From Bacteroidia bacterium (GTDB lineage: Bacteria > Bacteroidota > Bacteroidia > Bacteroidales > P3), in assembly GCA_025999775.1 (NCBI GenBank), contig BNXT01000058.1:1-7562 (forward strand): a stretch of DNA of 7,562 nucleotides. Direction: 5' to 3'. Positions 1 to 7,562 of this stretch are shown here, one piece after another. The stretch's first letter is position 1. Each line of letters begins with the position of its first letter. The translations under genes and the position numbers were made by a program. A model generated the notes under the pieces. That model did not search any database, had not been told where the DNA came from, and was given only the letters and a program-made list of their open reading frames with translations.

Positions 1-459
1 CGGACGGCTTGAAAACAATAGATGGAAACGCTTTCAATTGGTGTACAAAGTTAGAGAAAGTCAATTTACCGGCAGGCTTGGAGACGATATGGAATTATGC
101 GTTTGCTCGTTGTAAATTGAGTGGTGCGCTTACGTTTCCGACGGGCTTGAAGACGATAGGAGGTGGAGCGTTTAGTGATTGTTCAGGATTGCAGGATGTG
201 TATTTTGCGGATGGGATCACGAGCATCGGCGAGAGCGCATTTTACAATTGCCAAAGTCTGCGCGGGGAGTTGCGATTGCCGTTAGGGCTGACGCGGATAG
301 AACTCCGAACCTTTGGAGGCGATAATGCAGCCAAAAGTCCGAATATCACAAAGGTGATAATACCGGCGGGCGTAACCTTCATAGGAGGTTATCAATATAA
401 TGATAATCCTACGTGGGGAGCATTTGGATATTGCGACGAGTTGGTAGAGGTTGTGTTGC
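1..459 (+). repeat. 459-bp LRR block, copy 1 (six BspA-type LRRs)
   Basis: This block has a 153-codon period. It holds six LRR_5-type repeats with the pattern LxxIxxxAFxxCxxLxxVxxPxG, at residues 3-25, 26-48, 49-71, 72-95, 96-123 and 124-155 (the last two residues run into copy 2). Lengths are 23, 23, 23, 24, 28 and 32, so the last two carry insertions, for example the Gly/Asn/Tyr-rich stretch around bases 381-420. Conserved AF-x-x-C positions are visible in repeats 1-4 and AFGYC in repeat 6. The copy begins flush with the window edge, so further copies may lie upstream. BspA-type LRRs are known mainly as surface adhesins binding host or matrix ligands; the ligand here is unknown. Confidence 0.93.
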
Positions 460-3400
460 CGGACGGCTTGAAAACAATAGATGGAAACGCTTTCAATTGG
501 TGTACAAAGTTAGAGAAAGTCAATTTACCGGCAGGCTTGGAGACGATATGGAATTATGCGTTTGCTCGTTGTAAATTGAGTGGTGCACTGACGTTTCCGA
601 CGGGCGTGAAGACGATAGGAGGAGGAGCGTTTAGTGATTGTTCAGGATTGCAGGATGTGTATTTTGCGGATGGGATCACGAGTATCGGCGAGGGGGCATT
701 TTACAATTGCGAAAGTCTGCGCGGGGAATTGCGATTGCCGTTAGGGCTGACGCGGGTAGAACTCCGAACCTTTGGAGGCGATAATGCGGCAAAAAGTCCG
801 AATATTACGAAAGTGATAATACCGACGGGCGTAACCTTCATAGGAGGTTATCCTTATGGTGATAATCCTACGTGGGGAGCATTTGGGTATTGCGATGAGT
901 TGGTAGAGGTTGTGTTTCCGGACGGTTTGAAAACAATAGAAGGAAATGCCTTCAACAGATGTACAAAGTTAAATAGAATAAACATTCCTTCAAGTGTTAC
1001 GAACATAGGGCTATGCACATTTCGTGGATGTACGAGTTTGGACACTGTACGTGTGGCATGGGCTACGCCGTTGACGGGTGATGGCGTGTTAGCAACGTCA
1101 AATGCAAATAGCGCGTTCTATCAAGCCGGAGCGAGCAATAGTCCGGCAAATATCGTATTATGTGTTCCTACGGGAAGAGTAGCCGCCTATACGGGCGCGG
1201 TGATGTGGCAAAATTTTAAAAATCCGATAGTGGATGGTTGCCCGCCGCCGCCGTTAGTAACAGCGCCTGCGTTTGAAGATAAGTTTTTCAGGATTTCGGC
1301 GCGCGTAGCGGCAGGACAAGATACGATGGGCTATGTTACGGGTTTATACACGATACCGAAAACAGGAGCCACCGGAAACTCGGTCTTGACTGCGATACCT
1401 GCGCGTAATGGTACGTTTGTGAGGTGGACTAAAAATGGGACGCAGGTTTCGACCAACGCTGTGTTAACCTTGAACAATGCGAGCATGAACTTGTCGGATA
1501 CAGTCTATGTAGCGGAGTTCAGTTGGCATGCGCCAACGAGTGAGTTTTACACTATATCGACGCGCGTAGCGGCAGGACAGGATACGATGGGCTATGTTAC
1601 GGGTTTATATTCAATACCGAAAACAGGAGCAACGGGGACGTCGGTATTGACGGCGATACCTGCGCGCAATGGTACGTTTGTGAGGTGGACTAAAAATGGA
1701 GTAACGGTACCTGCCAGCGGCGGCAATGTAGTGTCCAATACCGGCGGCGTGTTAACCTTGAATAATACAGGCATCACCATGTCGGATACGGTCTATGTAG
1801 CGGAGTTTAGTTGGCATGCGCCAACGAGTGAGTTTTACACTATATCGGCGCGCGTAGCGGTAGGACAGGATACGATGGGCTATGTTACGGGTTTATATTC
1901 AATACCGAAAACAGGTGCAACGGGTACCTCGGTATTGACGGCGATACCTGCGCGTAATGGTACGTTTGTGAGGTGGACTAAAAATGGAGTAACGGTACCT
2001 GCCAGCGGCGGCAATGTAGTGTCCAATACCGGCGGCGTGTTAACCTTGAACAATACGGGCATCACCATGTCGGATACGGTCTATGTAGCGGAGTTCAGTT
2101 GGCATGCGCCGCTGCCGATAGGGTATTATATAACGAGTGAGGTAGCGCCGGAGTGGACGCAATACGGCTACGTAGTGGGACGCGGTATGGTCATCGCCGG
2201 CGACGTAACGGGTAGTACGGTGTTGACGGCGATACCGACAGAATACGGACGGTTTAAATATTGGCGCAACGTGGAGAATGGCGACAGTATCCTAACGAAT
2301 CCCCTCACGATAAACCACGCGAATGTAAGCGGCGACAGTACGTATATAGCGTATTTTGAGAGTATAGAGTATCCAATAGACTACGCATACATGGGTACAA
2401 TGATGATGCCGGTGGATTATATCAAAAGCTATACGTTTACGTCAACAAATCGGTTATTACCGATATCGATGCGTACCGGATATAGTTTTGAAGGTTGGTA
2501 CTTGGATGATCCGTATTACAAGCTGATACCCTACGACAGGATACCGGTCGGAGCTACAGGGAGTAAGACGTATTATGCGAAGTGGGTAACGCAGACCTAT
2601 GAGGTGCAGTATAATAAAAAGAAGACGTATGGCGCCGAGCCGACGGGTTCCATGGTAACGAGTTCACACACGTATGGCGTACCGTCAGCGTTGCGGATGA
2701 ACGAGTATGAGAAGATAGACGGAACCTTTTTAGGCTGGGATACCTTGCCGGAAGGTACGACGGTGGTGTACGGTAATGGAGCGCCTGCGCTGAACCTGAC
2801 GACGATACCTAATGAAACGATTAAGTTATACACGGTATGGATTCGACGCCAATTTATGATCACGATAGATAAACGCGGCGGTATAGGCGGTGTTGGGAAC
2901 GTTAGCGCCGGAAGCGGGGATACTTTGCCGTATCCGGGCGTAGCGCCAACGCGAGACGGCTATCGTTTTACGGGCTATTATACGTTGCTGACGGGCGGCA
3001 AACAGTACTATGACGCGACGCCTAAGTGGGTCAATATGTCGGACTTTACGCGGGATACGACGCTGTATGCGCGATGGGAAGCGAATAAGTACTACGTGCG
3101 CTTTAATGGCAACGGCGGCGCAGTGTACATACCGATAGAAGAGATGACGTACGATAAGGAAACGACGCTGTCAAGTCAGAATAGCTACGAGCGCGCAGGC
3201 TATGCCTTTGCGGGTTGGTCAGATAGCGCAACGGCGACACAAGTGAAGTACTATGATAAACAGATAGTAAAGAACCTGACGGGCGGCGATAAGGATACGA
3301 TAGACCTATACGCAGTGTGGACATCCTCGAAATGGAGCCTACGCTTTGAGAGCAATGGCGGCATCGGATACATGCGCGATACGGTGATACGATACAATGA

Positions 3401-6400
3401 GAGTACATGGTCGCCGCTACCGAAAAATACGATGGTACGCGCGGGCTATAGTTTTGACCGTTGGACAATGCAGCAGGATGGCGGCGGACGCAGCTTTTCA
3501 GACCGAGAATCGGTATCGGATAGCTTGATAACGAAAGCGGATAGCGTGTTGGTACTGTATGCACAGTGGGTGCGCAAGGGTTATGCTGTGAATTTGCGCT
3601 TGGAGGGCGGCACGTTGGCGACGATGAGTGATACAAACCGGACGTTTAAGTATGATTCGGTGGTAGGCGACGAGGGCTTACCCTCAACGCTGATACCGGA
3701 ACGTAGCGGCTTCGGATTTGGAGGCTGGTACACTTTGGATTCGTGCAGAGGCAGTCATTACACGAACATATCGCTATATTTAGATACGACGGTCAACTAT
3801 TTATATGCGTGCTGGAAAGCGGATATGTTTACGGTAACGTATAATTGCAACGGCGGCATAGGGATACCGGCGATATTGGTACAGCGGAACAGTACATTGC
3901 TTGATCCGGGAGCGCCGGAACGCATGGGCTATACGTTTGGAGGCTGGTATAAAGAGGCAACCTTAGTAACGCCTTGGGTCTTTGGAGCAGGCGGCACGAT
4001 AGTAACGGAGAACACCACGATATACGCGAAGTGGGAAAGCAACCGCTATTGGATACGTTACCAAAGCAATGGCGGCGAGGGCGCAGACATCGTTTCAACA
4101 GCGTTGACGTATGATAGTGTATATGCGTTGCGAGGAGTAACGTTTACTAAAAAGGGACATCGGTTTTTGGGATGGTCTAAGAGTGCGGCGGGCTACGTCG
4201 TGCAGGGCGATAAGGATAGCATAAAAAACCTGAGTACTGTGGATAGCGATACGGTGAATCTGTATGCGCAGTGGACGGCAAAGTCATATAAGGTGGTGTT
4301 TGACATGAATACGGGTAGTTTGTTGACGACGGCAGAGCTTTACGGTACGGATACGTTGCAAGCGGTGTATGGTGAGCCTTACAGCCGCGTTATGCCTTAT
4401 GCACGGAGCGCGGGCTATGTGTTTAAGGGCTGGTATGACAATGAGGACGGTCTAGGACAGGTATATACGGACACGAGTATCTTACGCGACACGGGCATCA
4501 TAAGGCTGTACGGACAGTGGGAAGAGGATGCGACGGGCTTTATAGTAACGTTTGACGGTAATGGCGGCGAAGTAGCGACGGGCAGTAGGGTAGTAACGGT
4601 AGAGGCGGCATTGGACAATCCGTTGCAAGCACAGTATGTAGCGATACGGACGGGCTATAAGATAACGGGCTATTATACGGAGCCGCGCACGGGCGGCGAG
4701 CAGTACTATGATAGGTGGTTAATGCCGACGAAAACGCAGTGGGGACGCGGGGAAGCGTTTACGCTGTATGCACGATGGGAGGCAAACAGCTATAAGGTGC
4801 AGTATGATGCCAATGGCGGCAGTGGAACCATGTCGGAGAGTGTGTTTGTGTATGATTCATTATCGCGCTTGCGCAAAAATGAGTATGAAAACGAGGGCTA
4901 TCTGTTTAGGGGCTGGGATACCTTGGCGACGGCAAGCGATGTGGTGTATGCGGATGGAGCGATGCTGTACAATGAACGCCAAGATAGTGGCGAGGTGATA
5001 CGCTTGTATGCGGTATGGGAACCGACGCGTTATGTGATACACTATATAGCGTGTGGTGGCTTTGGGGACATGCCGGACCAACCCATGCAGTATGGAATGA
5101 AAGAACCCTTGCAGGCAAATAGGTATAGTCGAACGGGCTATGAGTTTGCGGGCTGGGTGCATGATACGTTGGAAGTAGCGATACTATACGAGGATGGAGA
5201 TAGTGTATTAAATTGTGGCGTAGGGGTTTATGATTTATATGCACGGTGGATAGCGCAACAATACACGATAACGTTCAGTTCGATAGGGGTCATCACAGGA
5301 ACCCAAGAAGTGAACTATGGGGAGGTATTAACGGGTATCAATGATCCTGCCTCGCGTCCGGGCTACGGTTTTAACGGATGGTACGATGGCAGCGCTACGG
5401 GAAGCGGCACGCACTATCTGAATGGCACGATATATGGACGAACAAGCAATACAACATTGTATGCGTGGTGGATGTCAGGTCGCTATACGGTACACTTTGA
5501 GTGTAACGGCGGCATGGGCGTATCGTCGGTAGCTATACAGTCGGACAGTGTCGTACCGCGACCGAATCCGGATCCATATAGAACGGGCTATACGTTTGAT
5601 GGATGGTACAGAACGCCGGATTTGACGACGGCAGCATGGGATTTTGAACATGACACGATATTGCAGGATACGGTAATCTATGCGAAATGGATAGAGAAGA
5701 GTTATACGATACGGTATAATGGCAATGACGCAAGCGTAACGGGAACAACAGCGGATCAGGCGCTGCTGTATAGCGAAAGAGATACGCTGCGGAGCAATGG
5801 CTATACACGAACAGGCTACACGTTTAAGGGATGGTCAATACGGAACAGTGGAGATTTGGTACAGTATAGAGATAAGGATACGGTACAGGGATTAGCGGAA
5901 ACAGGCATCTTTAATCTGTATGCTATATGGGAGGCAAACAGAAATGTCATCGTCTTTGATGTCAATACGGCGGGAGCTATCACGGGCGGTACCATAGTCG
6001 GCGGCACAAGTAAAGAGGTGGTCTATGGGAAGCCGTTAGGAGAATTACCGGTAGGACTGCGTAATGGCTATAAGTTTGAGGGCTGGTATGAGAATAGTGA
6101 TGGTACGGGTCAACACTATGAGGCAACGACGTTATGTTTATGGGGAGCGGACACGATAGAGGTGTATGCGCAGTGGAATGATTCCACAGGAGCGTATGTC
6201 ATCTTGGATGGTCAAGGAGCGACGGCACACACCAAAACGAAGATAGAGGACATACGTCAAGATAGCTTGGTAGCGAACCTTCAAGCGGCGGACTTGCCGT
6301 TACGGACGGGCTATATCTTTAGGGGCTACTACGAGGGACCTGACGGCGTCGGAAGAAGATACTATGATTCCTTGGGCGTCGGCAGCGGACGATGGAATAA

Positions 6401-7562
6401 GGCAGAACCGTTTACGTTGTACGCGTACTGGATGGCAAAGCAATACAACGTCGTCTATGACAAAGGACATGCAGAGGCAACCGGTGTGATGACCTCCGAG
6501 GACTTTCAATATGATAAAGATACGACCTTGCAGGCGAATGGCTACAGTCGGACGAGCTACACGTTTATAGGCTGGACGAAGACGGAAGGCGCGACGATGC
6601 CGTCGTATTTGGATGGACAGAACGTAATAAATATCGGCGGCACAGCGGATACGGTAGTATTGTATGCGGTATGGACGAATGACGTGATGTATAAAATAGT
6701 GTTGAACGGGAATAAACCGTTCGGCGGAAGTACAACGCCGGTAGTAGGCTTAGATACGATGTTGGTGAGTAGGGATAGAGAGATGGGCGTCATGCCTACG
6801 GCGGTGAATGTGGGCTATAGTTTTGTAGGGTGGTATGATGCACGCATAGGCGGCAAACAGTACGAGGCAGACACGATATGGGATAAAGCGCCGACGGGCG
6901 GCGTGGATACGCTGTATGCCCACTGGACGGCAAAACAGTATGATGTAGTCTTTGATCAGCAAGGCGGCAGTGCGGGTTTAACGGGTGTGAGAGCAACCTT
7001 TGATTCGATGATGCCGGTAGCGGTTGGTCTAGCGCCGGTACGTGCGGGCTATAGTTTCAAAGGCTATTACAGTAAATCGGGTAGTACGGGAGAGAAGTAC
7101 TATGATAGCGTGTTAGTGCCGTTGCGGACGTGGAATCAAGGGTATGAAATGACGTTGTACGCGGGCTGGGATACAAACCGGTACGTAGTGGAATACCACA
7201 AACGAGCAGGAGCGGCAACAGGAACGATGAGTAATAAGCCCATGACTTACGATGTCATCGTAGCCTTGGATAGCAATCAGTATCAATGTGATGGCTATAA
7301 TTTTAAGGGCTGGACGGTCGATACGACCTTAGGTATAGTAGAGTATGTGGACGGACAGTTAGCGCCGAACCTGACGACGGTAGATGGGGATACGGTAGTG
7401 TTGTATGCGGTATGGGGCGAGCGGGAATACACGGTGGTATTGATAGGGAATGGCGGCGTGAACGGTACGACGAGTGTGCAGGCGGTGTATGGACGTGCAA
7501 TGCCCGAAACGGGCGTGCAAGCGCCGGAACGTTCTGGCTATACGTTTGCGGGCTATTGGGAT
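1..7562 (+). CDS. Giant surface repeat protein, internal fragment (BspA-type LRRs + divergent and classical InlB B-repeats), partial at both ends
   Basis: The frame whose codons start at base 3 is open to the last base, giving 2,520 residues with no stop and no frameshift; I translated it completely by hand. Domains in order: about 14 LRR_5-type leucine-rich repeats (residues 1-350), LRR cap (380-412), Cys-Pro4 hinge (413-417), four divergent InlB B-repeat modules (428-787), and 22 InlB B-repeats (790-2520, last one cut). No catalytic motif was seen. The likely role is adhesion or recognition at the cell surface, with the LRRs as binding domain and the B-repeats as stalk; this is inferred from the family and not shown by the sequence. 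Signal peptide, start codon, ribosome binding site, anchor and stop all lie outside the window, and there are no visible neighbours. Ile ATA and Thr ACG are used heavily. Frame and domain types are secure; function and exact host are not. Confidence 0.95.
460..918 (+). repeat. 459-bp LRR block, copy 2
   Basis: This is a direct tandem copy of bases 1-459 with exactly the same length and reading phase. My hand comparison finds about 23 base differences (roughly 95% identity). About eight residues change: L to V, S to G, Q to E, I to V, A to T, Q to P, N to G and L to F. The other base changes are silent. Differences are scattered and include no insertions or deletions, which suggests a real duplication that has aged somewhat rather than an assembly artefact. 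It adds another six LRRs (residues 156-308). Confidence 0.93.
919..1283 (+). other. End of LRR domain: start of a third block copy, LRR cap and Cys-Pro hinge
   Basis: A third copy of the 459-bp block begins at base 919 (one more LRR, residues 309-331) but loses clear similarity near base 980. It is followed by one terminal LRR (from residue 332, VTNIGLCTFRGCTSL). Residues 385-409 hold a motif of the type VPTGRVAAYTGAVMWQNF followed by NPI. This resembles the cap that ends many Bacteroidetes LRR_5 domains (VPxGxxxxYxxxxxW then F and I). Right after it, bases 1239-1253 encode Cys followed by four Pro, all CCG, which probably forms a stiff hinge between the LRR domain and the repeat stalk. Bases 1254-1283 are a short linker. 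Confidence 0.8.
1284..1544 (+). repeat. Divergent InlB B-repeat module, copy A (87 residues)
   Basis: Residues 428-514. The pattern is an initial beta strand (FFRISARVAAG), a GY-V-TGLY turn, SVLTAIPARNGTFVRWTKNG, then a strand with DTVYVAEFSW. The order TAxPxxGxFxxWxxNG ... AEF matches what I know of the divergent InlB B-repeat / bacterial repeat family (PF18998). Compared with copies B and C it is nine codons shorter in the loop after WTKNG. It follows the proline hinge directly, so it is the first stalk module. Confidence 0.75.
1545..1832 (+). repeat. Divergent InlB B-repeat module, copy B (96 residues)
   Basis: Residues 515-610. Same module as copy A, with a longer Gly/Asn/Val loop (VPASGGNVVSNTGG) between the WTKNG motif and the next strand. 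Its end, WHAPTSE, leads directly into the next copy. Over about 276 bp it differs from copy C at only nine bases by hand count. Confidence 0.78.
1833..2120 (+). repeat. Divergent InlB B-repeat module, copy C (96 residues)
   Basis: Residues 611-706. A near-identical tandem copy of module B, 288 bp downstream of it (about 97% base identity up to base 1820). Only two residue changes were seen (T to A and A to V near the start); the other seven base differences are silent. The last four codons diverge (LPI instead of TSE) where the module joins copy D. Confidence 0.78.
2121..2363 (+). repeat. Divergent InlB B-repeat module, copy D (81 residues, diverged)
   Basis: Residues 707-787. Clearly the same fold family as copies A-C, but old: it keeps YYITSEVA, GYVVGRG, STVLTAIPTEYGRFKYW and the final TYIAYFES, while the rest differs. 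The shared core is SVLTAIP/STVLTAIP followed by a Phe, then Trp five to six residues later. It marks the transition from the young N-terminal modules to the classical B-repeat array that starts at about base 2370. Confidence 0.7.
2370..3827 (+). repeat. InlB B-repeat array, block I (repeats R1-R6)
   Basis: Six Listeria-Bacteroides repeats (PF09479/TIGR02543 type). Each runs Y-x-V-x-F/Y ... NGG ... GYxFxGW/Y ... LYAxW. Boundaries: R1 2370-2594 (75 residues), R2 2595-2852 (86), R3 2853-3089 (79), R4 3090-3332 (81), R5 3333-3581 (83), R6 3582-3827 (82). I sort the repeats into classes. C is short and begins each block. B has Y-D/G-x4-L and GW and ends in DTxxLYAxW. A has GYY followed by YYD. A' has GWY or GW with an A-like tail. 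Block I reads C, B, A, B, A', then an outlier (R6) with two Cys (bases 3744 and 3810). R1 is the most degenerate at its start. Individual repeats are small ubiquitin-like/beta-grasp modules in the known InlB structure. Confidence 0.88.
3828..5483 (+). repeat. InlB B-repeat array, block II (repeats R7-R13)
   Basis: Seven repeats: R7 3828-4046 (73 residues), R8 4047-4286 (80), R9 4287-4538 (84), R10 4539-4790 (84), R11 4791-5030 (80), R12 5031-5261 (77), R13 5262-5483 (74). Class order is C, B, A', A, B, B, then a short A'-like repeat. R7 shows the textbook form: FTVTYNCNGG, GYTFGGWY, TPWVF, TTIYAKW. R9 ends in an unusual extra linker (EEDATG) before R10. R10 has GYYT in place of GWYT. R12 keeps GGFGDMP but has lost the Asn of NGG and has Cys there (base 5052), plus a second Cys at base 5214. 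R13 lacks the NGG motif. Confidence 0.88.
5484..7427 (+). repeat. InlB B-repeat array, block III (repeats R14-R21)
   Basis: Eight repeats: R14 5484-5702 (73 residues), R15 5703-5942 (80), R16 5943-6191 (83), R17 6192-6443 (84), R18 6444-6689 (82), R19 6690-6938 (83), R20 6939-7181 (81), R21 7182-7427 (82). Class order is C, B, A', A, B, A', A, B. R14 to R18 match R7 to R11 of block II in order, class and almost exactly in length. R16 shares with R9 an FDVNT/FDMNT start, a VVYG/AVYG motif, a GWYENSDGTGQ/GWYDNEDGLGQ core and an extra tail (NDSTG/EEDATG). R19-R21 look like a further A'-A-B triplet. The NGG motif is weakened in R15, R17, R18, R19 and R21. Confidence 0.88.
7428..7562 (+). repeat. 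InlB B-repeat R22, cut by the window end
   Basis: The first 45 residues of a further repeat are visible: YTVVLIGNGG, then AVYGRAMPE, then APERSGYTFAGYW. The reading frame is still open at the last base, so the array continues downstream. GYW replaces the usual GWY. The APER-x-GYTF stretch is shared with R7, but the AVYG motif is shared with R9, so its class cannot be settled from the half that is present. Confidence 0.85.

Noticed and set aside
383..447. AGGAGG followed 11 bases later by an ATG
   Set aside because: The Shine-Dalgarno-like stretch is just the Gly-Gly codons of the LRR block. The frame it would start stops after 15 codons, and similar purine runs occur at many Gly-Gly sites.
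1..918. Possible target of a diversity-generating retroelement (repeated variable region)
   Set aside because: Differences between the two 459-bp copies are scattered and about two thirds are silent, not concentrated at adenines of selected codons. No reverse transcriptase or template repeat is in the window.
1242..1253. CCG x 4 as a phase-variable tract
   Set aside because: The unit is a triplet, so length changes would not switch the frame, and four units are too few to suggest slippage. It is better read as a Pro hinge.
1592..2068. Two nearly identical minus-strand open frames, 288 bp apart
   Set aside because: They are the complements of modules B and C and look alike only because the sense strand is duplicated there.
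1..2120. CRISPR-like or mobile-element repeats
   Set aside because: The repeats are directly adjacent, in frame, 261-459 bp long and protein-coding. There are no spacers, inverted ends or transposase.
3103..3636. 177-codon open frame on the minus strand
   Set aside because: It lies opposite the B-repeats R4-R6 of the giant gene. Its translation is low-complexity (Ser/Pro/Arg/Tyr-rich) with no family resemblance, as expected for the complement of a biased repeat gene. The same applies to the other minus-strand frames.
4768..4998. 76-codon plus-strand frame in another phase
   Set aside because: It overlaps R10-R11 entirely. Its Met/Cys/Arg-rich translation has no recognisable features, and the overlapping main frame is clearly the coding one.
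1..7562. Recoded stop codons or alternative genetic code
   Set aside because: No TAA, TAG or TGA occurs in frame, and the conserved Trp positions are all TGG, so the standard bacterial code suffices.

Overview
The whole window is the inside of one very large protein-coding gene on the + strand. Read from base 3 (bases 1-2 finish a codon that starts upstream), all 2,520 codons to base 7562 are open, with no in-frame TAA, TAG or TGA. Neither the true start nor the stop lies in the window, so the protein is longer than 2,520 residues. I numbered residues so that residue r is encoded by bases 3r to 3r+2. I found no second gene, RNA gene, mobile element, promoter, terminator or CRISPR array.

Layout from N- to C-terminus of the visible part: (1) BspA-type leucine-rich repeats (LRR_5 family), bases 1 to about 1050, including a tandem duplication of a 459-bp block of six LRRs; (2) the LRR end cap and a short proline hinge (about 1050-1283); (3) four copies of an 81-96-residue module resembling the divergent InlB B-repeat (bacterial repeat, PF18998-like), bases 1284-2363, two of them nearly identical; (4) from base 2370 to the window end, 22 InlB B-repeats (Listeria-Bacteroides repeat, PF09479/TIGR02543-like), the last cut by the edge. 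The 22 repeats fall into recurring sequence classes that are themselves arranged in a higher-order pattern.

The architecture is that of a secreted, surface-exposed repeat protein: an LRR recognition domain held on a long stalk of small beta-rich modules, analogous to the LRR plus B-repeat layout of listerial internalins. BspA-type LRRs closed by a VPTGRVAAY-like cap, together with long B-repeat arrays, are most typical of Bacteroidetes (Bacteroidales and relatives), so that is my best guess for the host. Some Firmicutes and Spirochaetes carry similar proteins. Base composition is roughly balanced (40-55% GC in the lines I counted by hand), the standard bacterial code fits, and ATA (Ile) and ACG (Thr) are strikingly common codons. 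A signal peptide would lie upstream and a cell-surface anchor or secretion signal (for example a type IX C-terminal domain) downstream; neither can be seen.

No multi-gene system is present. The interesting content is the internal evolution of this one gene: near-identical recent duplications in its N-terminal half, and an old, diverged, class-patterned array in its C-terminal half.
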